Counted from the first letter of the stretch, positions 9,197 to 20,014 are shown. The stretch: DNA of 64,000 nucleotides from Trichobilharzia regenti (GCA_944472135.2 OX235262.1:43017804-43081803), one strand, 5' to 3'. Numbers and translations: made by a program. The notes: generated by a model from the letters alone, not told the origin.

Positions 9197-10077
9197 GGCG
9201 AAGTTAAACTTTCGACACCACTAACTACCAATCAGCGAATTATCCAATGAGATTCACGAACGATGTCGAATTATCCAATGAGGTTCACGAACGCAGTTCA
9301 ATGTTGTATAGCGCTTGATTCATTTCTAATGCGTGACCTTACAAAGCTATTGTTTCAATTCGAGGAGATTAGCGTTTTCCAGTATTTCCTGGATTTGAGT
9401 TGCGCCGGAAAGAGCGAATTTGTTTGTGTGGTGGTATCATGACTTTAAAAAGCTATACCAAATCAACTGATGGGTTTGTTCATCGTTGTGCTATATGTTT
9501 GAAGCCTACTAACGCTAGAGAGAGTAAGCTGATAATTTTAATATTTCGTAGGAACTTTTTTCGCTAGGTCGCTTCTCTCCCTAAGGATAGCAGACAGAAA
9601 AGCAACTACCCTTATACCTATTATTACCAGACTTGTTAAGCGGGGGTCAATTATACACACCGACAAGTGGAAACGCTACAATTCACTGTCATCTCTGGGA
9701 TATATTCATCATAGAGTCAACCATTCAAGTGATTTTGTGGATCTCGTTACGAGGACACATACAAATTCTATTGAGGGATTTTGGGGCAGGTTGAAAAATA
9801 GGATAAGGGCTATAAATGGATCTCATTTATGGTCATTTGGATGAATATATGTACAGGATATGGTGTAACTTCTCGATTGACAGTCCCATGCTAAACTGGG
9901 AGATGTTTCTCACACATGTTCGAGAAAGATATCCCATGTAACTTTTTTATTCTCTATTTTATGTTTTTTTCTACAAATATACATTTCCATTCGTCATATA
10001 TGCCTCTTTAATGTGACTGGTCCGTTCAAGGTCGTTTTCTGATTGGTTGTTAGTGGTGTCGAAAGTTTAACTTTGCC
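9197..10077 (+). mobile_element. Merlin DNA transposon (IS1016/ISXO2-type DDE), defective
   Basis: Terminal inverted repeats of about 40 bp start GGCGAAGTTAAACTTTCGAC and end in the complement GTCGAAAGTTTAACTTTGCC. The 8-bp duplication GAGAGTTA is perfect (9189-9196 and 10078-10085). The inner sequence translates to DRKATTLIPIITRLVKRGSI, then HTDKW with the second catalytic Asp, and THTNSIEGFWGRLKNR with the third acidic residue. This is the fold of the IS1595/ISXO2 transposase group to which Merlin belongs. The N-terminal part with the first Asp is deleted, so it cannot act alone. Merlin has been described from Schistosoma mansoni. Confidence 0.93.
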
Positions 10078-10085
10078 GAGAGTTA

Positions 10086-10329
10086 TTTACTACTGGTTTA
10101 CATGCTCACCTGATTAAACTTGTGATGATTAGAGGCATGGATAAGAGACAGTCAGTTTTCAGCCAATAGGTTTCGTGTTCAAATCCTGTCCCGCTTAGTT
10201 CAGCTTGACCAACTTGATACTGTCACCAGCTCTCTTAAAATAAGTGTGGTTCATAATTTGGTACTTTTAAACTCTCTTCCGCTTTACTGAGTGCCAAGTG
10301 TGTTAGCACTAGGGTCTTTTGGGGGCTAT
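10086..10329. other. Unrecognised spacer with tRNA-like scrap
   Basis: Around 10160-10215 there is a degenerate tRNA-like B box ('gtgttcaaatcctgtc'). No coding sequence or shared repeat is otherwise seen. Confidence 0.3.
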
Positions 10330-10720
10330 CCACTAGAGTAGTGAAAGAGTGAATACGAACGTTTGGTGCTTGTAATCAGACTAGTAGATATCCTTGTATG
10401 CCTAGGGTAGCTGGAAGACCCTGATTTCAAACGTATGATGTACACAAACCAAAGGATCCGAAAGGATAGAATCACATGTGAACCTGTCCTGGTAGCTTGG
10501 AACCATGGCAACGTAGTTATGACGCTTTTCCACTGCTTTGTAGATCACACTTCAATTTGGAGCTTCGGTAGTGGTCTATTCTTTGGTCTGGGCATTCGAC
10601 CGATTTCCTATCCCTCTCTCACAAACTATGAGATTTTACGTGTGGTGTATCTTCTGCAGCCATTAGTGTACCAAGGTGTTGTTTTAATAATAATAATAAT
10701 AGTAATAATAGTAATAATAA
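10330..10720 (-). repeat. R5 repeat copy
   Basis: On the - strand it matches the repeats at 27345-27745, 51360-51900 and 62215-62740. An (ATT)n tract comes first, then 'ttggtacact', 'aaatctcatagtttgtgagagag', 'gcccagaccaaag', 'gtgtgatctacaaagcagtgga' and a 'tttgaaatcagggtcttccagct' block. It has no conserved frame. The class is unknown. Confidence 0.7.
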
Positions 10721-10801
10721 TGCGGTACATTAAGTAAGATTCTGTTCCGCCCTAATGAGTTCTGAGTACATTTTCATCAGGGTCTTGTTACTGGGTAGTA
10801 G

Positions 10802-11112
10802 TGTGGTGAGAGCTGTCTGTTAGTCAAAATTGGCGGACAGTAATTTACGTCAATGTTTATGTCCCCAATATTGGTCGTGAGAAAAATGAGAACAAAGACT
10901 GTGTAGGCGGATACAGTTAACATATAGATGATCTGACATTCAAGAAACAGCCACAAAGAGATGCAAGGTTAACTTTCTGTGAGGAACAACCAATCAGTAG
11001 ACTGTGTTTTTCTGCTAACAATAATCTATAATATGTACATGAGAATCTATAAATATGTGTTGATTTCCATAATAAACGATCTGTTGCCTGTCCCTTGTCT
11101 TCTGTTGTCACA
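10802..11112 (+). mobile_element. Solo LTR (311 bp) with 4-bp TSD
   Basis: The unit starts TGTGGTGAGAGC and ends TTGTCACA, and is flanked by GTAG on both sides (10798-10801 and 11113-11116). It carries an AATAAA signal ('ccataataaacg') near its end. A second copy occupies 42492-42802, also with TG..CA ends and a 4-bp duplication. No internal retroviral-like coding region adjoins either, so these are solo LTRs; 4-bp duplications fit Ty3/Gypsy-type elements. It lies 133 bp upstream of INO80 exon 3 in sense orientation. Confidence 0.8.
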
Positions 11113-11245
11113 GTAGCAGCTAGTTCTCGGAATCAGCATCACATTTCAAGTCTTCATAAGAGTTTTTATAAATTTCTCTGTTATTATTGTTACTTTTTCG
11201 AAAACTATATTGCTGTTGTTTCTTTTTTCTCCTTTATATTAACAG

Positions 11246-11482
11246 ATACTTTGTCAGCATTTAGTTGGAGACGTAGAAGTTTATCTCATCTCTATTCGAA
11301 TTGGCCAATATCATTAGAGTTTTATTCACATGATTTACTTATCCCATTGACAAAATATTTTTGTCTACATCATCCATATTATATTCAAGAAGATTTATGG
11401 CATCATGATGCTGAAGAACCGGATTTAGGACCAGCCTGTTTGGATAAGCTAAAAAGTAATTGTACAAAATTTGTGCCTAAAT
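11246..11482 (+). CDS. INO80: INO80 ATPase, exon 3 of 9 in window (INO80 insertion)
   Basis: This exon encodes DTLSAFSWRRRSLSHLYSNW, then PISLEFYSHDLLIPLTKY and a C-terminal stretch rich in acidic residues (HHDAEEPDLGPACL). It lies within the INO80-subfamily insertion between the two halves of lobe 2, where sequence is poorly conserved; the assignment rests on splice phase and position. The acceptor is 'ttaacag' at 11245 and the donor CCTAAAT|gtaagt at 11483. It enters with two bases completing an Asp codon and leaves with one base (T), completed by GT at 13120 to Cys. The frame stays open across both junctions. Confidence 0.88.
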
Positions 11483-11569
11483 GTAAGTAATATTTCCTTA
11501 AAAAATTAATTGTTCCTATTTTCTTGTATAGTATTTGATAATATATTATTGATAACTAAACGATGGTGT

Positions 11570-11807
11570 GACGTTCGTCGGTGACACAGCGGTTAGGACG
11601 TTCGCCGACCATGCACATGGTTTGGGGTTCGATCCCCGGCCGACGCCGCACTCCTGTACCTCGCTAAGTCAGAAATATTGCTGGTAGAGAGGAAATGTTG
11701 GGCATGAGGCTAGCGACCCCATCCTGTAAAATTAAACGCCACTGCTACAGAAACTTCAAGCCACTAGCTTGAAGCCCCCTATGTTTCACTGGGAACGTGA
11801 AGGAAGA
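11570..11807 (+). repeat. SINE-1, full length, 12-bp TSD
   Basis: A clean 238-bp SINE-1 flanked by AAACGATGGTGT at 11558-11569 and 11808-11819. It has the tRNA-like head (A-box region 'cagcggttagg', B box 'ggttcgatccc', GTCGG../CCGACG acceptor-like strands). The RTE-A 5'-like body 'gaggctagcgacccc' and the RTE-A 3'-like tail 'agccccctatgtttcactggg' follow. It lacks the extra tRNA-Phe-like module of the 3711 copy, so that module is not part of every SINE-1. Confidence 0.85.
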
Positions 11808-11984
11808 AAACGATGGTGTTATGCAATTAAAAGGAGAGAAATGTAGCTCATTGACTCATGCACTTGAATTCCAGTCAGTGGATCACAGGATCGAATAGAC
11901 AGAGGTGGAGGTGATCTATGGAAAGCTGTGGACCTATGTTTCATGCTGGTTAGCACTTGCCAGTCAGATATTTTATTTTATTTT

Positions 11985-12360
11985 TGATTACAGCTTGATT
12001 CCAAACCATATTTTTGGTACAAGTATGAAATTTTCAGGATGGATATCGGTAGCCCAAATTTTGCAGGCCGACCATAGATATCAGGTGTGCGTCGGCAGGG
12101 GATCGAACCTCGGACCAGGTGCATGGTCGGCGAGAGTCGTAACCACTGTGCCACCTGCAACATTTCTGAATAGTTTAGTGGTAACGTCTCTGATCGTACC
12201 ATTGGGTGATCCAGGTTCAAATCTCAGGAGGGATATGAGTTCCTCCTCCAAGATTACAGATATACACGTTATTTTGACGAGTGCCAACAAGCACTCGATC
12301 TAGGTTCGACAGTCTTCCTGTCTGTTGTCTTTAACCATATAACAACATTTCTGAGTTCAC
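11985..12360. repeat. Patchwork: CR1-like tail (-), SINE-1 head (-), SINE-4 (+)
   Basis: 11990-12045 is the reverse complement of the CR1-like 3' end ('ttgattccaaacc..ggtac..gtatgaaattttcag'). 12072-12160 is a SINE-1 tRNA-like head on the - strand with B box 'ggggatcgaacctcgg'. 12165-12320 is a SINE-4 piece on the + strand with 'ccaggttcaaatctcag' and 'gccaacaagcactcgatctaggttcgac', matching 27030-27160. Confidence 0.6.
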
Positions 12361-12784
12361 GCTTATGGCGAGCCACCTAGCTTTGGTGGTCATACTGCAA
12401 ACTTGACTGACAGAATTCAGTTTATACCAACATAAGCCATTGGCTGCTTTCTGGTGACAGATCAGTGTAATTAACTGTACTGTATACGACTGATGGTATA
12501 TATGATGGGTTTTATTTATTTTTGAATTGTTCAGTTTTTGTGTTTTTCTTCTCTTATTAGAATGGTAGTTAACGGTGTGCACCGATTGTAGGACAGGCTT
12601 GTTGAAGTCAGAAAATATGAAAAGGTCAACAGATTTTGGAATATTGATGTCTTCATTCAGTCTGTCTTATGGATCAGTGTAGTCAGTTTGAATGCGGCAA
12701 GAGTTCTCATTGTATTTAAACTACTTAATGCCCTGGTTTGAATAGGGTTATATTATGCTACCACCAATCTAACTATTGCTTTTC
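12361..12784. other. Unrecognised intronic sequence
   Basis: No exon or repeat recognised between the SINE cluster and the next SINE. Confidence 0.35.
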
Positions 12785-13010
12785 TGAGTGCGCCTGTGTT
12801 TCAATAATAGAACACTGGCCAGCCATGCAGGAGGTCCGAGTTCGATACACGGCCAACACACTCCTGAACCTCGTATAGAAGCTGGTGGTAAACCGACAAA
12901 AGGGGGGAGGTTGAGTGTGAAACTAGCACCCTTCTACCCATAGAAGGTAGATAGCCACTGCTGAAACTTTCAAGTTGCGAAGTCCGAGGGTGAAGGAAGA
13001 AACATTTGAC
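12785..13010 (+). repeat. SINE-1 variant
   Basis: It has a tRNA-like head ('ggtccgagttcgatacacgg'), a body of the type 'gggggaggttgagtgtgaaactagcaccc', and a tail 'ctgctgaaactttcaagttgcgaagtccgagg'. The organisation is that of SINE-1 but the sequence is clearly diverged. The copy at 40595-40795 is closer to this form. Confidence 0.6.
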
Positions 13011-13119
13011 TTCAGAATTTTTCTTTTCCTTTATGATTTTCAATTATTCTTTTGGCGCTCAAGATTTGTTTGGTATAATTGAAACACTTTATTTATTTGT
13101 TTATTTTATTGTTTAAAAG

Positions 13120-13523
13120 GTTTTTCATTCGCTCGTTTATTGGGTTTATCCGTCGGTGAATATGTGAAAATGATTCAAACCGGTGGTGGTTGCCTCTTGT
13201 TTCCTGAAAGTGAATCTACTTTTGAACGAGAATGGATTAATTGTTCAGAAAATATCATCTTAAGAAATTATTTCAATGAAGTGGAAAATACGCAAAATGC
13301 AAAAATATCAACTATCCTAAGATTGAATCCATTTTTTCCAATGAGTTCTACGCATACATCGTCTAATTCTATAGCTCAATTACGCCATCTTCATGGACTT
13401 CTTCTGCATCCAATTGTTTGTGAATCTTCCCTGTTTGAATCTCATGTACCATCAGTTTTTATCAGTTCACCAGGCGAAAGACCGTTTATTCCAAATTTCA
13501 CTACATTGGCAACAATTCAAAAG
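13120..13523 (+). CDS. INO80: INO80 ATPase, exon 4 of 9 in window (INO80 insertion)
   Basis: This exon encodes CFSFARLLGLSVGEYVKMIQ near its start, which aligns with the conserved 'CFSF.R..d.S..E' landmark in the INO80 insertion. A variable stretch of about 110 residues follows, ending ERPFIPNFTTLATIQK. The acceptor is 'gtttaaaag' at 13119 and the donor CAAAAG|gttagt at 13524. It enters by completing a Cys codon (T+GT) and leaves in phase 0. The CFSF landmark is independent support that exons 2-4 really are joined as described. Confidence 0.93.
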
Positions 13524-13570
13524 GTTAGTTTTTACTTGAACTAGACAATTACTATTACCTTTTACCTATA

Positions 13571-13689
13571 ACGAGTTGATCACGGATTGATATCAGTTAG
13601 AGAACCATTGAAAACCAGGAAGTACTGGACAGCTGCTGTTTCATCCTAGTTTGGGAGTCATCGGCAGTACGCATCCGTGATCAACTCGT
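13571..13689. repeat. SINE-B fragment in foldback form
   Basis: A perfect 17-bp inverted repeat (ACGAGTTGATCACGGAT at 13571-13587, its complement at 13673-13689) encloses a SINE-B 3' piece on the - strand. The enclosed piece includes a hammerhead remnant (13622-13670) with stem I GTACTG/CAGTAC and core CCGATGA. The arms match the SINE-B 3' tail, so the tail occurs twice in opposite orientations. Confidence 0.65.
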
Positions 13690-14039
13690 AAAACATAACT
13701 AACCCTTACAAACCAAACTATAGAAAATTAATATTTTTATAAAGTAATTTTAGAATTGTGATTCTAAGTCCTTCGTTTGTCATTTCTTTAAGCTTTAGGT
13801 TTAGTGTAGTCCACACTACCATAATCATTATAAAATAGATATAGCTTAGTTTTCATAATTATTACTTCATAAAACGTTAATGCATTGTTAACATTCTCTG
13901 GCATGACACTGAAACGTTCACCGACTAAAAATCTACAAAAGGTATAGTATCATTTAATCAGAATATTGGTTATTATTTTGTTAATTTTGTTTTTATGCAC
14001 TCTATTACGGTAATTATGTTCTCAGTATATCCAGATATG
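13690..14039. other. Unrecognised intronic sequence
   Basis: AT-rich with no exon, RNA gene or shared repeat recognised. Confidence 0.35.
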
Positions 14040-14560
14040 CGTGATGGTCAACACAAAGACTGAGATGGTTAGGACATGTGTTACGTATGCCTAGTCAGTG
14101 TTCGCCTTCCTCGACGAGCAATGTTAGCGGATATAGGGTCAGGCTGGAAAAAAGCTAGCGGAGGTCAAAAAAAAACATGGAACCAGTCAATGAAATCTAC
14201 AACAGTTAGTCTAAGCCAGCCACGTAGGTTGTAGACATCCTGACTGGTTGGGGTCCTCGGGACGGGAAAAACCAATGGTTGGAAACAATTGGTGACATGG
14301 CTCAAAATCGTTCTCAGTGGCGCAGATGCATCCACTCCCTGTGACTTATGATTTCCAATGAAACTGTTTTGTTCTTCGTTATTACTCCTTTGTCTCACAC
14401 CTCTGTTTACTGTCTCTATTATGCTTTTCTTGTACTTTCTTCTGTTGCTTTGTGTGCTACATGGAGTGTGTCGACTTGAACTTCCGCACATATGTGCGAA
14501 GTTGTACGTCGAAAGCAGACAAGCAGTAATGGTCAACAACTTTATCTTTAGATCTCTGTG
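14040..14560 (+). repeat. RTE-B 3' fragment
   Basis: It contains the RTE-B C-terminal coding block ('agatggttaggacatgtgttacgtatgcc', a WLGHVLRM-type sequence), the block 'atgaaatctacaacagttagtctaagcc', and the 3' UTR up to 'gaagttgtacgtcgaaagcagac'. The fragment is 5'-truncated and frameshifted, and lies head to head with the - strand copy that follows. Confidence 0.8.
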
Positions 14561-14654
14561 TACTTTTAGTAACAAAGAATTTATGAATTTATAGGTTAGA
14601 CAGCAGACCTCTGTTGTTTAAAATGTTCGATATCTAGAGGCCTTTACTAGTTTC

Positions 14655-17260
14655 CTGAATACCCGATGTCTGTCTGTCTGTTTTCGACATAGAACTTTGC
14701 ACAAATGTGCGGAAGTTCAAGTCGCCACACTCCCTCCTTGTAGCACACAAAGCAACAGAAGAAAGTACAAGAAAAACATAATAGAGACAGTGAGCAGAGG
14801 TGTGAGACAAAGGAGTAATAACGAAGAACAAAAAAGTTTCATCAGAAATCATAAATCACAAGGAGTGGATACATCTGCGCCACTCCTGTAGCATCATCTT
14901 GCATTTGGCGGGAGCGAATCGCATCCCAAACATTCGTAGATTACGGCTCAAAGTGTTCAGAAGACCGTGTCTGCATTTTGTCAGCGTCTTCGCTTAGAAG
15001 GACTATATCGTCTGCATATTCCAAGTCAACGAGATTAGTCCCTCCCTGGTAGCAAGTCAATCGCTGAGTCTCTGAAGTGAGTTAGGGTTAAGTCCATTAA
15101 CACATCTATGATGAATTTGAATAGGAATGGGGATAATGGGCATCCTTGACGCACACCACTAGTTGTCACCAGTTCAGATGACAACTCGTCGTAACCCCTC
15201 ACCTGGCTGCACTAGTACGAATAGAGTACCTTAATCAGTGTAATATATTTTCTCGGGATTCCCTTAACAGCCAAGCATCACCAGAGAACCTCTCGGTCGA
15301 CAGAATCGAATTCCGCCTTTAGGTCGAGAAATATAATGATTGTTGGACGGCGGTAATAATGTATATGTTCTAGAATCAGTCGAAGGGTGAAGATATGATC
15401 AATACACCCTCTTCCTGGTCTAAATCCTGCCTAGCTCTCTCGGGTTTGTGCCTCCCGAGCACCACTTAGTCTACGCATTATTATTGAGCCTAGGACTTTA
15501 GATACTATATTAGTCAAGCTAATCCGTCTTTGATTATCACAGGAAGACTTGTTTCCCTTCTTGTATTGTATATGGGGATAATCAATGACTTACAAACTAC
15601 CCGATGGGACTTCTTCTGATTTTCAGACACTGCCTAGTACCTCAGTTAATGCAGTCAGTAAACTGTCTCCACCGTACTTAATTACCTCTGGAGTGTTTCC
15701 ATCAGGTCCTGCTGCTTTGCCTAGTTTCAGATTGGTGACAGCTTTAGTAACCTCACTTAGGGACGGAGGATCTGTGTCTATATCCCATTCAGGGGAGGGG
15801 TTGGATGTTCGGAAGGTTGAGCGTGGCTGTGGGCCAATTAAACTGCTCCTCATAATGCTCTTTCCAACGATCCAGTCGTCTATCCTGGGAGCTAATTATG
15901 GTGCCATTTTTCTCAGAGATTGTTTCACTAATGATTTGTCTTCTCCCACCTGTTTCCCTGATGAGTCTAAGGAGTTTCCTGGTGTTGTCTATCGTCGAAG
16001 CTTTCTCCATCTCTTTGGCTTTTGTCGCCCACCACTGTTCATGGTCCTTGCGGAGACTTTTAGTAAGCTTCCTTTTGTGCAGCTTTCGCTCCTCATTGAA
16101 TTTGGAGCTCGCCGGAATAAGTCTTCTAGCATCTATCAGTTCGGATGAGGCGGTGGAGATCCAGTGGTTTTTACTCACCTTTGGGTTTACCTTATTCACA
16201 GCTTTTACAGCTGTATTTATGGCTGACTGAATATTCTTCCAGGCTTCTTCAGGGTGAGCACAGCTGTCGAACACAGATATGTGTTTAGCTAGTTCTTCCT
16301 CAAATAGGGATTTAGTTTCCTGATTGAGCTGGGGACGTGATGGTTTTACCGCCAGCTGTTTCCTACGTCCGTTCAGTCGTAAGCACACCCGAGCGCGGAC
16401 CAGCGCGTGCTCGGTATCTACACACGTGTTCTAGAAGGAGCAACAATCTCCTACCGACCCACGCCAACGATAGCTTATTGCTATGTGGTCTATTTGTGTC
16501 CAGCGTTGGTTTGATGAGGGGGGTCTCCAAGTCAAACAGTGTCTCTCCTTGTGTTTGAATTTAGTGCTTACAAGAAACAAATGATTATCTGAACAGAACT
16601 GTAGGAGACGGTCACCGTTGTCGGTTCGCTGGCACGGAACTCCATAGGTGCCACCGACATCCTTCTCAGATTGACACAATTTCCCTACCTGAGCGTTAAA
16701 GTCACCAGCTAGAACGACTATGTCTGAGCGTTTAGCCTTTCTCACCAAACTAGACAGCTTTTGGTAGAACTCATCCTTCGTTTCATCTGAACTGCAGTCA
16801 GTGGGAGCGTAGGCGGAGATTACGAAAAGGCATCGGCGAGTAGTGCAGTCGTTTCTCCTTTTTACTGACCCGTTCAGACGGACAGCACACATTCGGCTAT
16901 CTACCGGGATCCAGTCAAGTAATGTCTTTTCTGCCCTAGTACTCAGAGCTATCCCTACACCAGCTAATCCTCGTGAGCTAGCTGTGGCATCTCCTGACAT
17001 CCTCAAGGTGAATATTGCAGATTCAACCTGTTGGCCAGGTGGGGTTAGGTGAATAACCCTACTTGGGTCTTGTATGCGTGTTTCTGAAACACAGCATACA
17101 TCAATGGCTCGTGATGCCAGGGTCTTGGCTAGTGATGCTTGTTGTCCTATTTGGCAAAGTGTCCTAACATTAAAAACTCCTATATGAAATTGGTGGCGTG
17201 GCTTTAAGAGGCTGTCGGTGGTGGTTTTTTTGGCTCCCATCGTTTTTAGTGGATGTGGAG
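14655..17260 (-). mobile_element. RTE-B retrotransposon, long copy with endonuclease and RT domains
   Basis: This is the most complete RTE-B copy. On the - strand from 17240 there is an AP-endonuclease domain of about 269 codons (HIGVFNVRTLCQIGQQASLA, VVLAGDFNAQVG, WTQIDHIAIS), interrupted near 16431. A linker region with KNHWISTASSELIDARRL follows. The start of the reverse transcriptase is KLGKAAGPDG..PEVIKYGG (about 15730-15680). Further RT blocks lie near 15400-15130 (FLDLKAEFDSVDRE, SGVRQGCPLSP in broken frames). A deletion at about 14890 joins RT sequence to the 3' UTR. The tail is CAGA-type (14663-14680). Broken frames make it inactive. The single-ORF layout and tandem-repeat tail fit the RTE clade (SR2-type in schistosomes); the family name is inferred. 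Confidence 0.85.
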
Positions 17261-17389
17261 TGGAGAGCTATCAAGCCGAGGAGTTGCATCAGTGGAAGGA
17301 AGGCAAGATGATAGAGATGAAGATGAAAACAAAGATGAGTGAGTAATAAAGAGGTTTCGCCCGATAGATGGTCGAGAATGCCCGTTGAA

Positions 17390-17700
17390 TGGTAGTTTTT
17401 ATATGGCCTGTTTTGACTAGGCTGTCAAATATAGAACTTATAGAACTCATCGGAGAAGACATTGCGAAGTGGTCGCGCTATATCGTGAACTGGCAGAAGT
17501 TAGAATTCAAGGACCATTGGATTGGGTCCCAGTGGCTCAATGGTCTACGAGCTCGCCTTGTAACCAGAAGGTCCTGGGTTCGAATCCCGGTGGGTGCGTA
17601 CTGATGAAGAGTCCCAAACTAGGACGAAACAGCTGTCCAGTACTCCCAGGTTTTCCAGTGGTTCTCTAACTGATGTCAGCTCATGATTAAATCCTCCATA
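17390..17700 (+). repeat. SINE-B copy (tRNA-like core plus hammerhead-like segment)
   Basis: Order: 'gacattgcgaagtggtcgcgc', 'gaactggcagaagttagaattcaagg', then a tRNA-like core 'cagtggctcaatggtctacgagc' with B box 'gggttcgaatcccgg', a hammerhead-like segment (17598-17643) and the tail 'tccagtggttctctaactgatgtcagc'. This is the best-preserved SINE-B here. The tRNA-like core is internal, not at the 5' end. Other copies are at 24235-24965, 25776, 31020, 38935, 50000, 55290 and 57745. Confidence 0.75.
17598..17643 (+). ncRNA. Hammerhead-like segment of SINE-B (decayed)
   Basis: Stem I is GTACTG (17598-17603) with CAGTAC (17638-17643). The core reads ATGAAGA, one base from the functional CTGANGA pattern (C3 to A). 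Stem II is GTCC/GGAC with loop CAAACTA, almost the Sm-alpha loop. GAAA follows at 17626-17629, then stem III ACAG/CTGT with no loop, and a GTC triplet. The C3 change should prevent cleavage. Confidence 0.55.
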
Positions 17701-18469
17701 CAATCAAACAAAATCCCTACAAAAACCAATACTTGAAAATATAGAACTGTTGGTGTTTTCACTGCACTTTCATTTCGCAGCACTGACTGGTGTTCCGGAG
17801 CAAAAATAATTAGGTTCCAGGAGCAGTTGAATAGATAGATACAATACAATTAAAGGTGGCTAGCTTTAGTACTTCATCTTTCGGTTTCGAAATCACATTC
17901 AGTTGTGTGGAAAAGACAAGCTGTGACTTACTATCATTAATCAGTCTCCTTTAATTTTTTTTTAATTTTTAACTAATTCCACTTCTTAGTTTAGTCATCA
18001 TTTGAATGCCAAATAACTGTCTCAGAGATAAACTTTGTCGACTTAAGGACCCAATAGATGCAATTAAGAAAAGTAATATAATTTACTAGATATCATGTAG
18101 TGACTGTGAGGTCAATTACATCGTATGTCAAACTAGTGGTGGATCGAGGTCGACGTAGAATGATTGACCCTGCTAACTTATAAATAACCTAGAAAAAAAC
18201 TCAGCCATTGCACTGAAATCACATGCATGTGATCACAAAATAGGGTGGGTGGGACAGGATGAGAGTGTTAAAAAGTAATATAGTTAGATGGAGATGGATA
18301 GCTTAGTCACTGAATTTTTGTTTGTCGATTCAACACTGCACACTCGCAGTTGGAATGGTTCAACACCGCCTATACCGGAGATATAGAAAGTGGCAACAAA
18401 CAACAGACGGAAGTTGGAGAGGCAGAATGAGAGAATGCATATATATATATATATAAGACAAATTGTGAA
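17701..18469. other. Unrecognised intronic sequence
   Basis: No exon or shared repeat seen. A short (AT)n run occurs at about 18439-18455. Confidence 0.35.
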
Positions 18470-18620
18470 ACCGTGTGACTAGATTGATATGATTATGAGC
18501 AGCAAAAATTTATGCTTGAAACCTTGTCATCCAGTTGTTAATGCTTCACATCACTGTGTAATTAATTGTCCTACCATAATGCCCAAATTCTACACTTACA
18601 TTTGAATGCTTAGTATCCAG
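18470..18620 (+). repeat. R6 repeat, diverged copy
   Basis: It shares with 60184-60349 the blocks 'gattgatatgattatgagc', 'tatgcttgaaac', 'gtcatc.agttg', 'cactgtg' and 'tgcccaaattctacactta'. It keeps the arrangement that resembles a hammerhead core (ATGATTA before a short stem II, then GAAAC). Confidence 0.5.
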
Positions 18621-18702
18621 TACACATTTCCATCTGAATTTTATCATTACTGTATATTGTACCATTCTTCTCGATAGTGTTATCATCGGTACAGGTTGAT
18701 TA

Positions 18703-19292
18703 TTATCATTATTATTGTTCCCTTGGGTTCCTAGTGCAACATAGGGCTTCAACTGCACGTCTCCACTTGCTTCTGTCTTCCTTCTGCTGTACTTTTCACC
18801 TGCATTCATGCATGTTCGTCCATACTGTTTCAACTCCTCTTCACACCATCTCCTCCATGTCACCTTCACACTAACGTCCCACTCGCCGCTTGCTTCCCTT
18901 TCGGATTCCACTCGATTGATGGCCTGACACGCGCGTGATGTCATCCAGCGGACTCCTCAGCGAATGTCCGATCCATCCACCTCCACTTTCTCCTGCATAT
19001 TTGTTGGTTGGCAATTGGTTCTTGTTTTGTTTTGTTTGTTCTCAGCCATAGTTTCTTGTTGGTGATACTTTCCGGCCCGGCCATCTGATCTTCAGTATAG
19101 ATCCAGCGATGACAGTTAGTTGTTGATAGAGGTCTGCAACAGGCTGTTGGAAATATTCTTTGTGACCCGCCCGCCCGCCAAGTTTCTGATCTGATCCGTA
19201 TAGAAGAACTGACTGACTTGACGTTGTTTGTATTGAAAATCCGACCGTATTTTGGTTTCTGATGCTGACTGAGTGACGAAGATTTCCAGATT
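18703..19292 (-). mobile_element. RTE-A 3' fragment with probable 12-bp TSD
   Basis: A 5'-truncated RTE-A copy on the - strand. It runs from a KSSSLSQ-type coding block through 'ggatggatcggacattcgctgagg' and 'tgacatggaggagatgg' to the tail 'agccctatgttgcactagg' and (AAT)n at 18703-18718. The likely duplication is aca[a/g]gttgatta at 18691-18702 and 19293-19304 with one mismatch. It ends about 95 bp before INO80 exon 5. Confidence 0.75.
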
Positions 19293-19386
19293 ACAAGTTG
19301 ATTACATCATCCATATAAAATATTAATTTATCTTATATACTTATTGGTTTGTTTTGTTTTGTTCCTTTTCTTAAATTCTTCCCAAG

Positions 19387-19647
19387 GTATTAATTAATCC
19401 AATAACTCCATTTATAAATACTACTAATTTTAATACATCTCATATACAATCTATAGCAAATTGTCCTGTACAAAAATTGAATTTAATTACACCTTTACCA
19501 AGAAGTTTAGAGCTTGTATCACGTACTACACGAATATCAGATTCTGGTAAATTGACTGCATTAGATAATCTACTTACTGAACTCAAATCAAATGGACATC
19601 GTGTATTAATCTATTCACAAATGACACGTATGATTGATATTCTTGAG
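19387..19647 (+). CDS. INO80: INO80 ATPase, exon 5 of 9 in window (lobe 2, motif IV)
   Basis: This exon encodes 87 residues. The first half is variable ([15 protein letters not shown]..). The second half is the conserved [20 protein letters not shown] and then [16 protein letters not shown], the Snf2 motif IV region at the return from the INO80 insertion into helicase lobe 2. The acceptor is 'cttcccaag' at 19386, the donor CTTGAG|gtaagt at 19648, and both ends are phase 0. The following intron, 8.4 kb, is the largest here and holds the long RTE-A copy. Confidence 0.96.
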
Positions 19648-19733
19648 GTAAGTGTTGCATGTTTGCTTGTCTTTCTTTCTTTCTGTCTTTCTTTTTGATA
19701 TCACTTTCACCCTGAGTTTTCAATATATTTTGA

Positions 19734-19736
<3 letters not shown>

Positions 19737-19780
<44 letters not shown>
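19737..19780. repeat. (AT)n microsatellite
   Basis: About 20 AT units just inside the INO80 intron. Similar runs occur at 28492-28528, 29244-29281, 38864-38900 and 51223-51254. Confidence 0.9.
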
Positions 19781-19783
<3 letters not shown>

Positions 19784-20014
19784 GCATTTCAGCCAGGAAA
19801 ATTTTCATTATCGACGAAATTATCTTTGAAGACTGTATAGTTGTATTTATATCTATCGAAAAAGGTATAGTTATTCTATTAATGAGTAATAGGGGAGTGT
19901 TGTGATCGATATAATTATTCGACTGATGACTTTGATATTGCATAGAATATCAATGGTGTTTTAGTGAACCCTTAACCTCTCCAGATACTAGCTTGCTAGG
20001 CTACTAGCTTACTA

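Noticed and set aside
16431..17240. A 269-codon open frame resembling an AP endonuclease repair gene
   Set aside because: The domain is the endonuclease of RTE-B. The reverse transcriptase and 3' end follow on the same strand.
19737..19780. Short-period repeats as a possible CRISPR array
   Set aside because: All tandem repeats here are simple AT, ATT, CA or GAA microsatellites without spacers; the genome is animal.
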